Source: Vreelandella sulfidaeris
GTDB taxonomy: Bacteria > Pseudomonadota > Gammaproteobacteria > Pseudomonadales > Halomonadaceae
DNA length: 64,000 nucleotides
NCBI GenBank assembly: GCA_007182875.1
Contig: AP019515.1
Span: 186,001-250,000 of the forward strand
Reading direction: 5' to 3'
Program-made: the position numbers and the translations under genes
The notes under the pieces: model-generated
The model's input: the letters and a program-made list of their open reading frames with translations, nothing else
The model's database searches: none
What the model was told of the DNA's origin: nothing
Shown here: positions 18,842 to 27,458 of the stretch, piece by piece
Layout: each line of letters starts with the position of its first letter
How positions within the stretch are numbered: position 1 is the first letter of the stretch

Positions 18842-18859
18842 TGTTTCGCATGCGAAACA
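18842..18859. promoter_or_regulatory. Perfect 18-bp palindrome between divergent genes
   Basis: TGTTTCGCATGCGAAACA exactly. It is upstream of leader copy 5 on the minus strand and 19 bases before the plus-strand start at 18879, so it could control both. Confidence 0.65.
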
Positions 18860-18878
18860 ATCAATTCAGGAGATGCCT

Positions 18879-19721
18879 ATGGTCGGTAAAGCAACAGCCC
18901 AGGACAGCACTACTGAGGGAGCGCCCAGAGAGAATCTGCGTGTTATCCAGGTTCGCCACCGAGAGACACCCAACAGCGAGACTCCACACGCGATTTTGAT
19001 GATCCAGCGGATAGAACAAATTGTTGGCCAGGGCGCTCGACTCACGCTTAGAGTCAAACGGATCGATACCCAGCGGCCTCCTGAGGGAAATGAACTCGAA
19101 TGGTCAGCTGCATATTCGCCTTCAAGCTCAACAGATAGGGAGCGGGTCAGACTCACTCACGGTGAATGCAGAGGTCCCGCAGATATTCAAATGATTCTTA
19201 ACGGTTTACGCGGGTTTCGTATCGGCACCTACCTGATGGCAGAGATCGTCACTTGGGCCAGGCAGTGGCCGCTGGCAGAGGTAATGAAGATCGAGCTGTC
19301 GTGGCAAGATGAAAAGCCAGGCGCACACGATGGAAATAACAAGGTTAGGCGTGATCGGTTCTATGAGCAGTTCGGTATTGAATTCATCCCTAGTGAAACC
19401 GAATCGCAGATAACCGCTCGATCAAAATACATGCTTGCTGAAAACCTGACGACTGACGATGCCGAGCGTGCCTGGCGATTGAATATCCAAAAGGTGAATG
19501 CGAGTGACTGGCTAGTTGATCAGCAGCGAAAGCTGGAAGAACAGGAAGGGCAGATAGCGAAGCTCAAGCGAAAGGCTGCAAGCCTGCAGACCACGAAAGA
19601 CCGCATTGAAGCCCATCCATACCGCTATGCAGTGTGTCGTTTTCTTACCAATCCTCTGGCGTTGGGCTGCCTTGCACTGGTGGCTGTGGCCTTTTCCCTC
19701 GCCAAGGAAGTGGTTAGCTGA
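18879..19721 (+). CDS. GNAT-like protein with coiled coil and C-terminal membrane anchor
   Basis: An intact 280-residue protein; ATG 18879 is preferred because it lies 7 bases after CAGGAG. The middle has RIGTYLMAEIVTWARQWPLA and RRDRFYEQFGIEF, reminiscent of the acetyl-CoA-binding and C-terminal parts of GNAT acetyltransferases (tentative). Residues 215-250 form a charged coiled coil (VDQQRKLEEQEGQIAKLKRK) and residues 262-278 are hydrophobic (NPLALGCLALVAVAFSLA). It is divergent from the DUF6573-like gene and shares a palindrome with it. Role unknown. Confidence 0.55.
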   Translation: MVGKATAQDSTTEGAPRENLRVIQVRHRETPNSETPHAILMIQRIEQIVGQGARLTLRVKRIDTQRPPEGNELEWSAAYSPSSSTDRERVRLTHGECRGPADIQMILNGLRGFRIGTYLMAEIVTWARQWPLAEVMKIELSWQDEKPGAHDGNNKVRRDRFYEQFGIEFIPSETESQITARSKYMLAENLTTDDAERAWRLNIQKVNASDWLVDQQRKLEEQEGQIAKLKRKAASLQTTKDRIEAHPYRYAVCRFLTNPLALGCLALVAVAFSLAKEVVS

Positions 19722-19749
19722 ACCATCCGCCAGCCTCTGGTAACCGGAA

Positions 19750-19778
19750 TAAAAAGCTCTTCGCGAAGGAAGAGCTTG
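19750..19778. terminator. Bidirectional terminator
   Basis: AAGCTCTTC-gcg-AAGGAAGAGCTT stem flanked by a run of A on the left, so it gives a T tail on the minus strand. It sits between convergent genes. Confidence 0.6.
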
Positions 19779-19961
19779 TTGAATGTGAGATCAATGTCTC
19801 TTGTTCTGACGAGAATGACAATCGCCAGAATTCAGCTAACTGCTGCTGCCGTCCTGATGGTGATGATGCTTGCTGCGTTCAATTTGAACGAACGTGAATA
19901 AACACACGGCCGCCATAAAGACTGCAAAGCTGTAACTAACCATCCAAAAGGGCTCATAAAT

Positions 19962-20236
19962 TCAATCCTTTTCTGCACTGTTGCGCTCAATTCTTACAAG
20001 AAACGCAATACCTGTTACCCAAATGATAGCACCTACGAAAACATGGCAACTGATGCACCAAGAGTGATTTTCTCGCTAGGAGCGAAGAAACCCAGAACTC
20101 CGGCACCCATAGCGCCAAGACCGAGTTTTCGTACATCGTCTGTCAGTGCCTGCAGGCTGTCCGGCCCCAGCAGAGGCTGGCCATCCTGCATCCTTCGTCG
20201 TACCGTGGCGACCCATTGTTGAAACTTTACGCTCAT
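19962..20236 (-). CDS. Small membrane protein under the conserved leader (frameshifted)
   Basis: ATG 20236 lies behind leader copy 6. MSVKFQQWVATVRRRMQDGQ is followed by a first hydrophobic segment (LGLGAMGAGVLGFFA). After a shift in a tttt run near 20040 a second segment follows (VVGAIIWVTGIAFLVRIE), with a charged end NSAEKD at 19962. About 91 residues with two membrane helices. No family recognised. It forms a transcription unit with leader and terminator like its neighbours. Confidence 0.5.
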
Positions 20237-20300
20237 GATCCTACTCCTCTCATTCCTGCTGGATTACAGGTCTCAAGAGGAGATAGGGGCAGGGTGACAC
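20237..20300 (-). promoter_or_regulatory. Conserved hairpin leader, copy 6
   Basis: Minus strand: GTGTCAC, CCCCTATC, CTCCTC, TTGAGA, CCTGT-aatcca-GCAGG, AATGA, GAGGAG, then ATG at 20236. The outer stem pairs perfectly. Confidence 0.7.
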
Positions 20301-20686
20301 TCAGGTTCGTAAATAGGGTGCACAGCGAATTTTCCGTGAACGATAACTATCACGCGGGCGACTCGACTAGCGCGGTTCCGCCTGCCGATGCCAATGTCCG
20401 GCTCGTTGCGTCGTTCTTGACCAGCGTCAGGTGAGACTGGTCTGCGTCAGCAGTTCATCGAGCAGGCCGTTCAGAGTGCGCCGAAGGTAGATCAACAGAC
20501 CCTTCTCCTTGGCCACCACCGTTACCTTGGCGAAGAGATTAGAGGCGGCGGGGAAAGGCGTTCGCACTACGGGGCCCATGACCAGTTTCACCCCACAGCA
20601 GGCCGAGGCCGCACACATCGCCGATCCAGCGATAGCATAGACCTACCGTCCTTAACATGCAGAACGGCAGATGCAAAAGCAGTGGC
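20301..20686. other. No recognisable gene
   Basis: A minus-strand ORF at 20427-20618 (ending GLLIYLRRTLNGLLDELL) is the only open frame; it has no motif or Shine-Dalgarno sequence. Probably degraded sequence at a module boundary. Confidence 0.3.
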
Positions 20687-20809
20687 CTAGCGAAAGACCA
20701 CACTGGCGATTAGGGCAATGCCAATTAAGAAAAGCACCATAATGCCGATAGTTTGCCGGGTACTGGGCCTGTTGAGCCTCGTAAACCACTGTTGAACCCG
20801 AGACCTCAT
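20687..20809 (-). CDS. Very small single-pass membrane protein
   Basis: A 40-residue ORF with ATG at 20809: MRSRVQQWFTRLNRPSTRQT, then a membrane helix IGIMVLFLIGIALIASVVF. The N-terminus with NRPS followed by a helix recalls NapC/NirT-type cytochrome anchors, but no haem motif follows; it may be the stump of such a gene or a free-standing small protein. Confidence 0.35.
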   Translation of the reverse strand: MRSRVQQWFTRLNRPSTRQTIGIMVLFLIGIALIASVVFR

Positions 20810-21030
20810 TACCTGGGCTCAAGATAAAACCAGAATGTCACTCCGAGATAGAGCCGAGGGTGACCGTACCGAGACAGGGTGGAGAGACATAACATGCTGG
20901 CGATCACGTTACTGGGCCGCTGGCTCCGCCATGCATGCTGGGCTACACCAGCAGCTATGTAGCATGTAATTGATTTTTTCACATCTCGCGCCCCGGAGTT
21001 CGCCATCTACCGCCAGCGAACCCAGTTCAC

Positions 21031-21653
21031 TCACCCGACAGCGGGAGGCTTGGCCGCGCCTTCATACATGAACGTCATGGTCTTGGGACGACCGAGATAG
21101 CCTGTAGCCAGATCCTGGAGTACAAAGCCGGCATTGAGAAGCAACACATCTGTCTGCCGATCCAGATGGCAGCCACCGGCGCAACGCTTCCAATACGGAG
21201 TCAGCCGTTGCTGCCAGCTGGCAACGCGGGTTTCTGGCGCGAGTCCATGCTCGACAAAATCAATTGTCCCCGGGCTTGAGCACCCTTCGCGCCTGGGCTA
21301 GAGCCGCTTCTATGTCCGGAATCGTGCAGAGTGTCCAAGTACTCAGGACCGTGTCTATGCTGTCATCAGGTAGTATTATCTGCTCTGCGCCCATTTGCAG
21401 CACTTCCACCTTGAAAGGGGCTTTGTTAATACGCTTTTGCGCAAGCTTTAAAAGGCCACCATCCGGCTCCACTGCATAGTACTTCTCTATAAGCTCAGGG
21501 TTGTAATAAGGTAGGTTAACTCCAGATCCAAATCCAAGTTCTAAGACACTCCCCGAGCTTTGGCCACGGTACGTTGACGATATTTCTTAAGCATCCCCGC
21601 TCCCATCGTCAGGTTGATCAGATGCGGCAGTATGTGGCGACTATAAAACCCAT
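21031..21653 (-). CDS. SAM-dependent methyltransferase (frameshifted)
   Basis: A class I methyltransferase of the small UbiE-like type. It reads MGFYSRHILPHLINLTMGAG, then VLELGFGSGVNLPYYNPELI (motif I), YYAVEPDGGLLKLAQKRI, QMGAEQIILPDDSIDTVLST and WTLCTIPDIEAALAQARRVL. After a shift in a gggg run near 21265 it continues LAPETRVASWQQRLTPYW and CAGGCHLDRQTD, ending with KTMTFMYEGAAKPPAVG at 21031. Another shift occurs near 21560. About 207 residues. Such proteins often accompany metal resistance modules; substrate unknown. Confidence 0.7.
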
Positions 21654-21959
21654 GGCACTTCCTCCACATTCGATAGGGATAAAACTCATATCATTGTGTT
21701 GTAAGCCTATAGCACCCCGCTAAGCCAGCTTGTGCCCTTTGTTGCCCTCCATCTCTGGGGCACTACAACGCGCTCTTTCCCGTCCTAGGTGTTGAACTTT
21801 CCGGCAATGTCTACTGCTACGACTATTGCGCCCAAGACCCATCGGGCAAGAAGAAGGAGTGATGCTCGTCATGTCTTTCTCCTTTTGGCGCGGGCGTGAC
21901 CGGGCCTATGGGCAAGGAGATGGTCGGTAAATCACTTCCCAGCTTGGTTAGGGATCCAG

Positions 21960-22440
21960 CTGCGCTGAGACCGTGCGGTGATCTGGAGTACCTCCTTCAT
22001 GCGCAGCGTCGAGAATAGGCCCGAGGCGAACGTCAAAGCCACCACCACTCACAACGCCGCAGCCAGTCCCAGTGTATCCGCTACCACCCTGCGATAATAG
22101 CGCCTAAGAAATAGCCAAGATCACGCCAGAGGCGATAGATGCCAACCGAGGATCACCACGCTGGATGCACGACATCACCGATGACGACGAACAGGGTAGG
22201 ATAAACCATCGCTTTACCTATCCCAATAGGAACGCGCCCGTCGCAAATCCCGAAAACCCTACGGAGACAGCAAACACCACAATGACCACTGCTGGCAGAC
22301 GATGAGCCCTGACGCCCCACCGGTCTGACCAGGCACCGGTAAAGAGCTTACCGATGCTCCAGACGGCGGGGTATATCGCTGTCAGAATACCAATCTTTCT
22401 AAGGCGATAAGCCTTACCGAGGGCTATCCGCAGTGGAAAG
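21960..22440 (-). pseudogene. C-terminal fragment of an MFS transporter
   Basis: The six C-terminal helices of a major facilitator protein: KIGILTAIYPAVWSIGKLFT, GAWSDRWG, VVIVVFAVSVGFSGFATG, GKAMVYPTLFVVIGDVVHP, GIYRLWRDLGYFLGAIIA and LTFASGLFSTLRMKE. Several indels and apparent stops interrupt it, and the N-terminal half is missing: the frame is cut at about 22400-22440, where a plus-strand rhodanese-like fragment begins. Best read as a deletion scar. Confidence 0.6.
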
Positions 22441-22505
22441 CCGCCGGACATCCGGTGCAGATTGAAATGCAGGAGAAACCGACACTACAGGGAGAAGAAC
22501 TGACG
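22392..22505 (+). pseudogene. Rhodanese-like C-terminal scrap
   Basis: In one frame the plus strand reads NLSKAISLTEGYPQWKAAGH, then PVQIEMQEKPTLQGEEL. The EGYPxWKAAGHPV block is typical for the end of a rhodanese domain. It has no upstream catalytic loop, so it is a remnant joined to the MFS fragment. Confidence 0.4.
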
Positions 22506-22638
22506 ATGGGCGAAATGGTGGCTTGCGGCGGATTGATGATGTGGTGGGATGGACCTGCTCTGTCTGCTTGTAATCCTGCTCCTCGTGCTTGGGGTTGCCG
22601 CACTCGTATAGTACTTGTTCTTTAGCAACAGGCAATGA
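22506..22638 (+). CDS. Small metal-locus-type membrane protein (frameshifted)
   Basis: With one indel near 22545 the product is MGEMVACGGLMMWWMDLLCL, continuing LVILLLVLGVAALV and YLFFSNRQ. It has one membrane helix and a methionine-rich start. The same architecture (MMW, then LLVLxLLVLGxxALVKYLF) is found at 22736-22899 on the opposite strand. Such short proteins commonly accompany copper and mercury genes; role unknown. Confidence 0.4.
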
Positions 22639-22735
22639 GTGGCTGCGGATGTCCCGCGCCTCAGTTGGAATAACATGGCACTCGTATATGCCGGCTATCT
22701 GCCCTTGTGTGAACTTGGGAAGCAAATGGTTGTAC

Positions 22736-22899
22736 TCACTGAGAGCCCTCAGTATCCTCACCGCTTTTAAGGTCTCGCTTATTTTTAAATAGATACTTAA
22801 CGAGAGCCCCAATACCGAGCACAAGCAGTATTAGGACAAGAAGCCCTATCAGCCCCATCCCCACATCATTGCATCACCGTTCATCATTCCATCCATCAT
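22736..22899 (-). CDS. Small metal-locus-type membrane protein (frameshifted)
   Basis: ATG 22899 after GGAGAGAAACA: MMDGMMNGDAMMWG, then a shift in a gggg run, then LIGLLVLILLVLGIGALVKY and LFKNKRDLKSGEDTEGSQ, stop at 22736. Methionine-rich leader and one helix, 54 residues. Convergent with the similar plus-strand gene at 22506. Confidence 0.5.
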
Positions 22900-23557
22900 T
22901 GTTTCTCTCCTTTCTATCTCATTTACAGTAATGGTTACGTTAAGCACACCTCGCTTAGCTTTTCCTGCCGATAACGCCACGCCTTGAATTTCATCCTGAC
23001 TTGGATTCGCTTTTTGTCGATTTGCACGAGCTATCTTCTTACCCTTTCCTCGTGGGCTGATTGTTACAAAGTCAGTACTTCAGTCCCTGTACAGCACCTA
23101 TAGCGCATACTCCTCGAGCTCGTTGAGCCCGAATTCCACGCTGCAGAAGGGTAAATGGACAAAAATCACGCTAGATATCTAATGGTCACAGTTGGCAGAA
23201 GTCAGCACTGTTTCTCCTAGGAAGACCCCAGCCAATCTAAGCTTTGCGACGTTTGCTTCAGTGCATGCTCGATATCTCCTCCCGGTCCAGTTCGTTGGGC
23301 CGACGGAAACCTGCGTAGGAATGCTTAGGAAATCAGTCATGTTTAGTCGAGCCGCATACCCAGACTGGCGGTTGATTGTGTCAGCCGTGTTGGCTGCGAT
23401 CCGTGAAGCCATGGATGGCAAAGTATTTGTCGAGCATGCCCTTGTAGCTACGCACGCACCCAAAGCCCGCCGTACACGGCCATGATCAGCTATAACAAGC
23501 CTCCTTACCAATGGGGATTTTGCCATTGCAAGTATCGTCAGCTTGGCCCTGCATGAT
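22900..23557. other. No clear gene
   Basis: Long frames exist on both strands at 23179-23574, but both show biased composition typical of shadow reading and no motif. The minus-strand stretch TAGFGCVRSYKGMLDKYFAI, reached with indels, could extend the gene at 23719. Nothing can be assigned. Confidence 0.3.
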
Positions 23558-23719
23558 CTAGCACAGGTCGGCAAACTTCATCCTCATCAGGATTTCTATC
23601 GCATCATTATAGTCCACGAAGCCCTGAAATGGGTCAATCCAGCGAAACAGAGTAGGTGTTTCTCCTTGAAGGCTGCCGCGATAAATGATTTGTGCGGTTT
23701 GGTTGCTGATGCTAGACAT
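23558..23719 (-). CDS. Small hypothetical protein
   Basis: A 53-residue ORF from ATG 23719: MSSISNQTAQIIYRGSLQGE, then TPTLFRWIDPFQGFVDYNDA and IEILMRMKFADLC. The sequence looks like genuine protein and ends in TAG at 23558, where an indel may hide a longer product. Divergent from the metallo-hydrolase gene at 23770, with 50 bases between. No family recognised. Confidence 0.35.
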   Translation of the reverse strand: MSSISNQTAQIIYRGSLQGETPTLFRWIDPFQGFVDYNDAIEILMRMKFADLC

Positions 23720-23769
23720 TATGTTTTTGTTCTAACCTAGTAACGTTTTTACCAACAACCGAGGATGCC

Positions 23770-24678
23770 ATGCAAACGTTTCGACACTCGCCAGGCAAGC
23801 CAGATGTTGTCGGCTTCTACGACATGCGGACCTCTAGCGTGCAGTACGTTGTTAGCGATCCTGTGACTCGGCGCTGCGCAATCATCGACCCAGTCCTAGA
23901 TTTCGATGAAAAGTCCGGCGCTATCGCAACGCACCATGCGAATGAATTGCTGGGCTACGTTGCCAGCCAAGGGCTGAAGGTCGAATGGATTCTGGATACC
24001 CATCCGCACGCGGACCATTTTTCGGCAGCACAGTATCTAAAGGAAAAGACAGGAGCACCAACGGCTATAGGAGCTTACGTTACACAAGTGCAAGCGATAT
24101 GGAAGGATATATACAACTGGCCCGACTTTCCGGATGACGGCCGCCAGTGGGATCACCTTTTGTAGAGGGCGATACTTTCCACGTGGGCGAGATAGAAGGC
24201 CGGATTATGTTCTCGCCCGGCCATACCAAGGCGTCGATCACCTACGTCATCGGCGATGCGGCGTTCGTGCACGACACGCTGTTTCAGCCGGATGGTGGTA
24301 CGGCCCGTGCCGATTTCCCCGGGGCAATGCTCACAAACTGTGGGATTCCATTCAGGCCATCCTGGCACTGCCGGACGACACTCGGCTCTTTACTGGTCAC
24401 GACTACATGCCCGGCGATCGCGAGCCAGAGTGGGAAAGCACGGTGAGAGTCCAGCGCGAAACCAATATTCATCTCCGAGACAGCCCGACAGCGGACAGCT
24501 TCATCGCCTTGCGTAACGAGCGTGACGCCAAGCTGCCCATGCCTAAACTGATCCTGCACGCCTTGCAAGTCAATATCCGGGGCGGCGACCTGCCAGAGCC
24601 AGAGGATAATGGTCGTCGTTACCTAAAGATTCCCCTCGATGCTCTACCGGGGCCGCCTGGGATGAGGCGCGCTCCTAA
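23770..24678 (+). CDS. Persulfide dioxygenase-like MBL-fold hydrolase (frameshifted)
   Basis: A metallo-beta-lactamase-fold enzyme of the type that oxidises glutathione persulfide. The metal motif is DTHPHADHFSAA at residues 77-88, preceded by DPVTRRCAIIDPVLDFDEKS; then FSPGHTKASITYVIGDAAFV and DTLFQPDGGTARADFPGG, LFTGHDYMPG, and the family C-terminus NIRGGDLPEPEDNGRRYLKI ending WDEARS at 24678. Shifts occur near 24150, 24330 and 24655. It is the first gene of a sulfur cluster (TIGR01244-type protein, SulP remnant, two YeeE/YedE-like halves), which supports a persulfide role. Confidence 0.82.
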
Positions 24679-24698
24679 AGCGACCAAGGAGGTAACCT

Positions 24699-25126
24699 AT
24701 GGATATCAAACCGCTCGATGATCGTCTTTATGTGACAGCACAACCTCGCCTCGACGAACTTGAACAGCTCGCCGAGCAAGGGTTCCGCACCATTATCTCC
24801 AATCGCCCGCGTGGGAAAGTGATGACCAGCCGGATCCCGATGCTCTCAAGGCTAAGGCAGAATCACTGGGTATGGTCTGGCATGAAGTTCCCGTCAAGCC
24901 CGGCAAGTATTCCCAGCAGGACATTGCCGCCTTTGCCGATGCCCTGGAGTTATCGCCGACTCCCGTGATCGGTTTCTGCCGGACCGGCACACGGGTCGCT
25001 CATCTCTGGGCCTATTCACAGGTCTCGCATCGTCCGATTTCGGAACTCGTCGGTGCTGCCAAGTCGGCCGGCTATGACCTAGAGCCGCTTCGCGAGAGCC
25101 TCGAAAACCAGGCCAATGACAACTAA
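24699..25126 (+). CDS. TIGR01244-family sulfur transferase/phosphatase-like protein (frameshifted)
   Basis: Start ATG 24699 lies behind AAGGAGGTAACCT. The sequence MDIKPLDDRLYVTAQPRLDE, FRTIISNRPRG, MVWHEVPVKPGKYSQQDIAA and VIGFCRTGTRVAHLWAYSQ contains the CX5R phosphatase-like loop CRTGTR. This is the DUF442/TIGR01244 family that is often fused or adjacent to persulfide dioxygenase. One shift near 24830. 141 residues. It lies 20 bases after the MBL gene, so it is cotranscribed. Confidence 0.8.
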
Positions 25127-25140
25127 TAGCGCTGACCGGC

Positions 25141-25366
25141 ATGGCCAGTTTGCGCCGCTATTTCCCATCGCTCAGTGGCTGCCAGGCCGTCAACTTGATC
25201 GATGCCTCGGCACTGGATAGTTTGCAGTCGATCAACCCGCGTTTGAGTGATGCGGGTTACAACTGCACCTTTGCGAGGTCAAGGGCCAGAGATGAACCGC
25301 CTGCTGAAGACAGCATTCCTACGCAATTTCAGCGGTAATGTCTTCCTGAACACGTTCGATGCTTGA
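25141..25366 (+). pseudogene. STAS-domain end of a SulP-type transporter (fragment)
   Basis: Joined over indels near 25255-25290 it reads VNLIDASALDSLQSINPRLS, then EMNRLLKTAFLRNFSGNVFL and NTFDA. That is the C-terminal STAS domain of a SulP sulfate-type transporter; all membrane helices are missing. It lies between TIGR01244 and the YeeE-like pair and shows that a transporter was deleted from the cluster. Confidence 0.55.
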
Positions 25367-25476
25367 CATGCCTTGCACGCTCATTCTTCTGCAGAGCTGA
25401 GCGATCCCGACAATGACGATGCTTCGACACGGCTTGTCCGGCATATTTCAAATACCTGACATAGAGGAGACACAAC

Positions 25477-25938
25477 GTGGACATAGCGGCAAGTCTTTCC
25501 GGTTTGATCGGCGGTGTGCTGATCGGCCTGGCAGCTGTATTGCTGATGGCAACGCTGGGTCGTATTTCCGGCGTCAGCGGAATCCTCTCCGGACTATTGC
25601 TGGAGCAACCCGCAGGAGATTCGGCTTGGCGCCTGGCCTTCCTACTGGGTCTGTTCAGCGGCCCACTCATCCTTATTTTACTGGGAGGTGGGCTAGGTAA
25701 TGTCTCCGGCGCACCGGATGAGGTCATCGGTCAGCCGGCGGGAGACATCGGGCTGATGCTGCTGGCAGGTCTATTGGTCGGCGTCGGGACAAAAGTCGGC
25801 AGCGGCTGTACTAGTGGTCACGGCGTCAGCGGCCTGGCGCGACTCTCACCACGATCGTTGGCGGCCACCTTAACCTTTCTTGGAAGCGCCATGCTGACCG
25901 TCTTCGTCATGCGTCATCTCATCGGAGGTGGCATATGA
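25477..25938 (+). CDS. YeeE/YedE-family sulfur transport half (PmpA-like)
   Basis: An intact 153-residue membrane protein with GTG start at 25477 behind GAGGAGACACAAC. Four or five helices are visible (SGLIGGVLIGLAAVLLMATL, LAFLLGLFSGPLILILLGGG, GLMLLAGLLVGVGTKVGSGC). The signature GVGTKVGSGCTSGHGVSGLA includes the conserved cysteine of sulfur-selective YeeE/YedE channels. It overlaps the partner gene by 4 bases (ATGA). Likely imports thiosulfate- or sulfide-type sulfur; exact substrate unknown. Confidence 0.85.
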   Translation: MDIAASLSGLIGGVLIGLAAVLLMATLGRISGVSGILSGLLLEQPAGDSAWRLAFLLGLFSGPLILILLGGGLGNVSGAPDEVIGQPAGDIGLMLLAGLLVGVGTKVGSGCTSGHGVSGLARLSPRSLAATLTFLGSAMLTVFVMRHLIGGGI

Positions 25939-26346
25939 AAACGTTGATGGGTTATCTCGCCGGGTTGCTGTTCGGGTTAGGGTTGGCGATCGGCGGCATG
26001 ACCGACCCGACCCGGGTGCTGAATTTCCTTGATGTGTTTGGAGATTGGGACCCGACCTTGATGTTTGTACTAGGCGGTGCCGTCACCACGACGTTCATCG
26101 GTTATCGACTCGTGCTGCGCCGCTCACAGCCCTTGTTTGCTCAGGCCTTCCAACTACCCACTCGGCGTGATCTGGATGGAAGACTGATGGGTGGGCGGTC
26201 CTGTTCGAATTGGCTGGGGATTGTCCGGTTATTGCCCCGGACCAGCATTCGCCTCTTTCGCTGGGCTGACCACGCCACTCATGGCAATGCTACTGTCGAT
26301 GATAGGAGGATGGTGGCTGGCAAAGCGGTTCTCAGGCAGTCGCTGA
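25935..26346 (+). CDS. YeeE/YedE-family second half (PmpB-like, DUF6691; frameshifted)
   Basis: MKTLMGYLAGLLFGLGLAIG, then GMTDPTRVLNFLDVFGDWDP, TLMFVLGGAVTTTFIGYRLV. After a shift near 26195 it continues GIGWGLSGYCPGPAFASLSL and ends WWLAKRFSGSR at 26346. The GGMTDPxxVxxFLD and SGYCPGPA blocks define this half of the split transporter, the latter with its cysteine. 136 residues. Translationally coupled to the PmpA-like gene. Confidence 0.82.
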
Positions 26347-26529
26347 TCGGCGCTTGAGCTTCAACCATATTTTCTACGATTGAAGAATAGGTTTATTAGA
26401 AGTGTAATTCTAGTAAAGCACTAAACAATTCATCTCTGGGCAAGTGAAGCAGTCAACATGGCCCGAGTATTCTCTGCGCGACCACTTTTAGCCACTACCG
26501 CTGGCTTTATTACCGTACAGCCGTGTTTC

Positions 26530-27349
26530 AGGCTGCCACGCCGGATTTCAAGACCCACTAACCCCATGAGCGTGTTCTTGGCATCGTCCAGCCAATCGTT
26601 TTCCTAGCAAATAAGTCCATAACAACGGCTAGATAAGCCCAGCGATTGCCAGTCCAGATATAGGTGACATCGCCACACCAAACGCGGTTGGGCGCCTCAA
26701 CGTTAAACTGACGCGCTAAGTGGTTCGGTACCTCAGCATGTTCTTCGCCCGTTTTCTTGTAGCTATGACCGGGTATTTGGCAACTAATCAGGCCAAGTTT
26801 TTCCATCAGGCGGCCAGCGCGATAGCGACTTAACGGTACATTCTGCCTTGTCGCCATCTCTGCAATGCTGCGCGCCCTGCAGAGCCTTCGCTCTCGCGAA
26901 ATAGCTCTCTGACCTTGGCTATTTCCTTAGTCTTCGTGGCACACACAGGCCTTTTGAACGTTGTCTCCAGTATTTAAAGCTGCTGCGATGCACGCCAAAC
27001 ACGTCACACAGTTTTTACCGGGTAGCTCGTCTTGAGTTTCTCGATTAGCGAGAAGTGTTCAGGAAGTCCGACATCAAGAGAGCGGTAGCCTTTTTAGGAT
27101 GTCTTTTCCATCTCAATGTCACGGATGCGCTTTTAAAGCTCGCGAATCTTGAGCTGATCGGGTGTCATGGGCGTTGCTTTAGGGCTTTGGTCATCACGCT
27201 CTTGGCGTAACTGACGAACCCATTTATCCATGCTCGAATGCCCCACATTTATGGCTTCAGCCGCTTCACGAACAGTGTAGTGTTGATCGACGACCAGCTG
27301 TGCTGCTTCGAGACGGAATTCAGGGCTAAAGTTACGTTTTGGTCATGTT
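26530..27349 (-). mobile_element. IS3-family element relic (orfA and truncated orfB)
   Basis: On the minus strand, orfA reads RNFSPEFRLEAAQLVVDQHY, then TVREAAEAINVGHSSMDKWV and RQLRQERDDQSPKATPM. The orfB part reads PLSRYRAGRLMEKLGLIS, NHLARQFNVEAPNRVWCGDV and TYIWTGNRWAYLAVVMDLFA, with the first catalytic Asp in GDVTYI. The second half of orfB with the remaining DDE residues is absent, and stops and shifts are frequent, so it is a dead remnant between the sulfur cluster and acuI. Confidence 0.75.
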
Positions 27350-27458
27350 GTCATGCTGCCACCTAGTGATGTCTTGGTGCATATTAGCACCTCTAATTAG
27401 GTGGCCAAATTCACTATGCCACTACAATAAAAGACCCCACCACGACACGAGGTGCAAC

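Noticed and set aside
23179..23574. Opposed ORFs of 131 and 97 codons as genes
   Set aside because: Both have shadow-type composition and neither has a start signal or motif.
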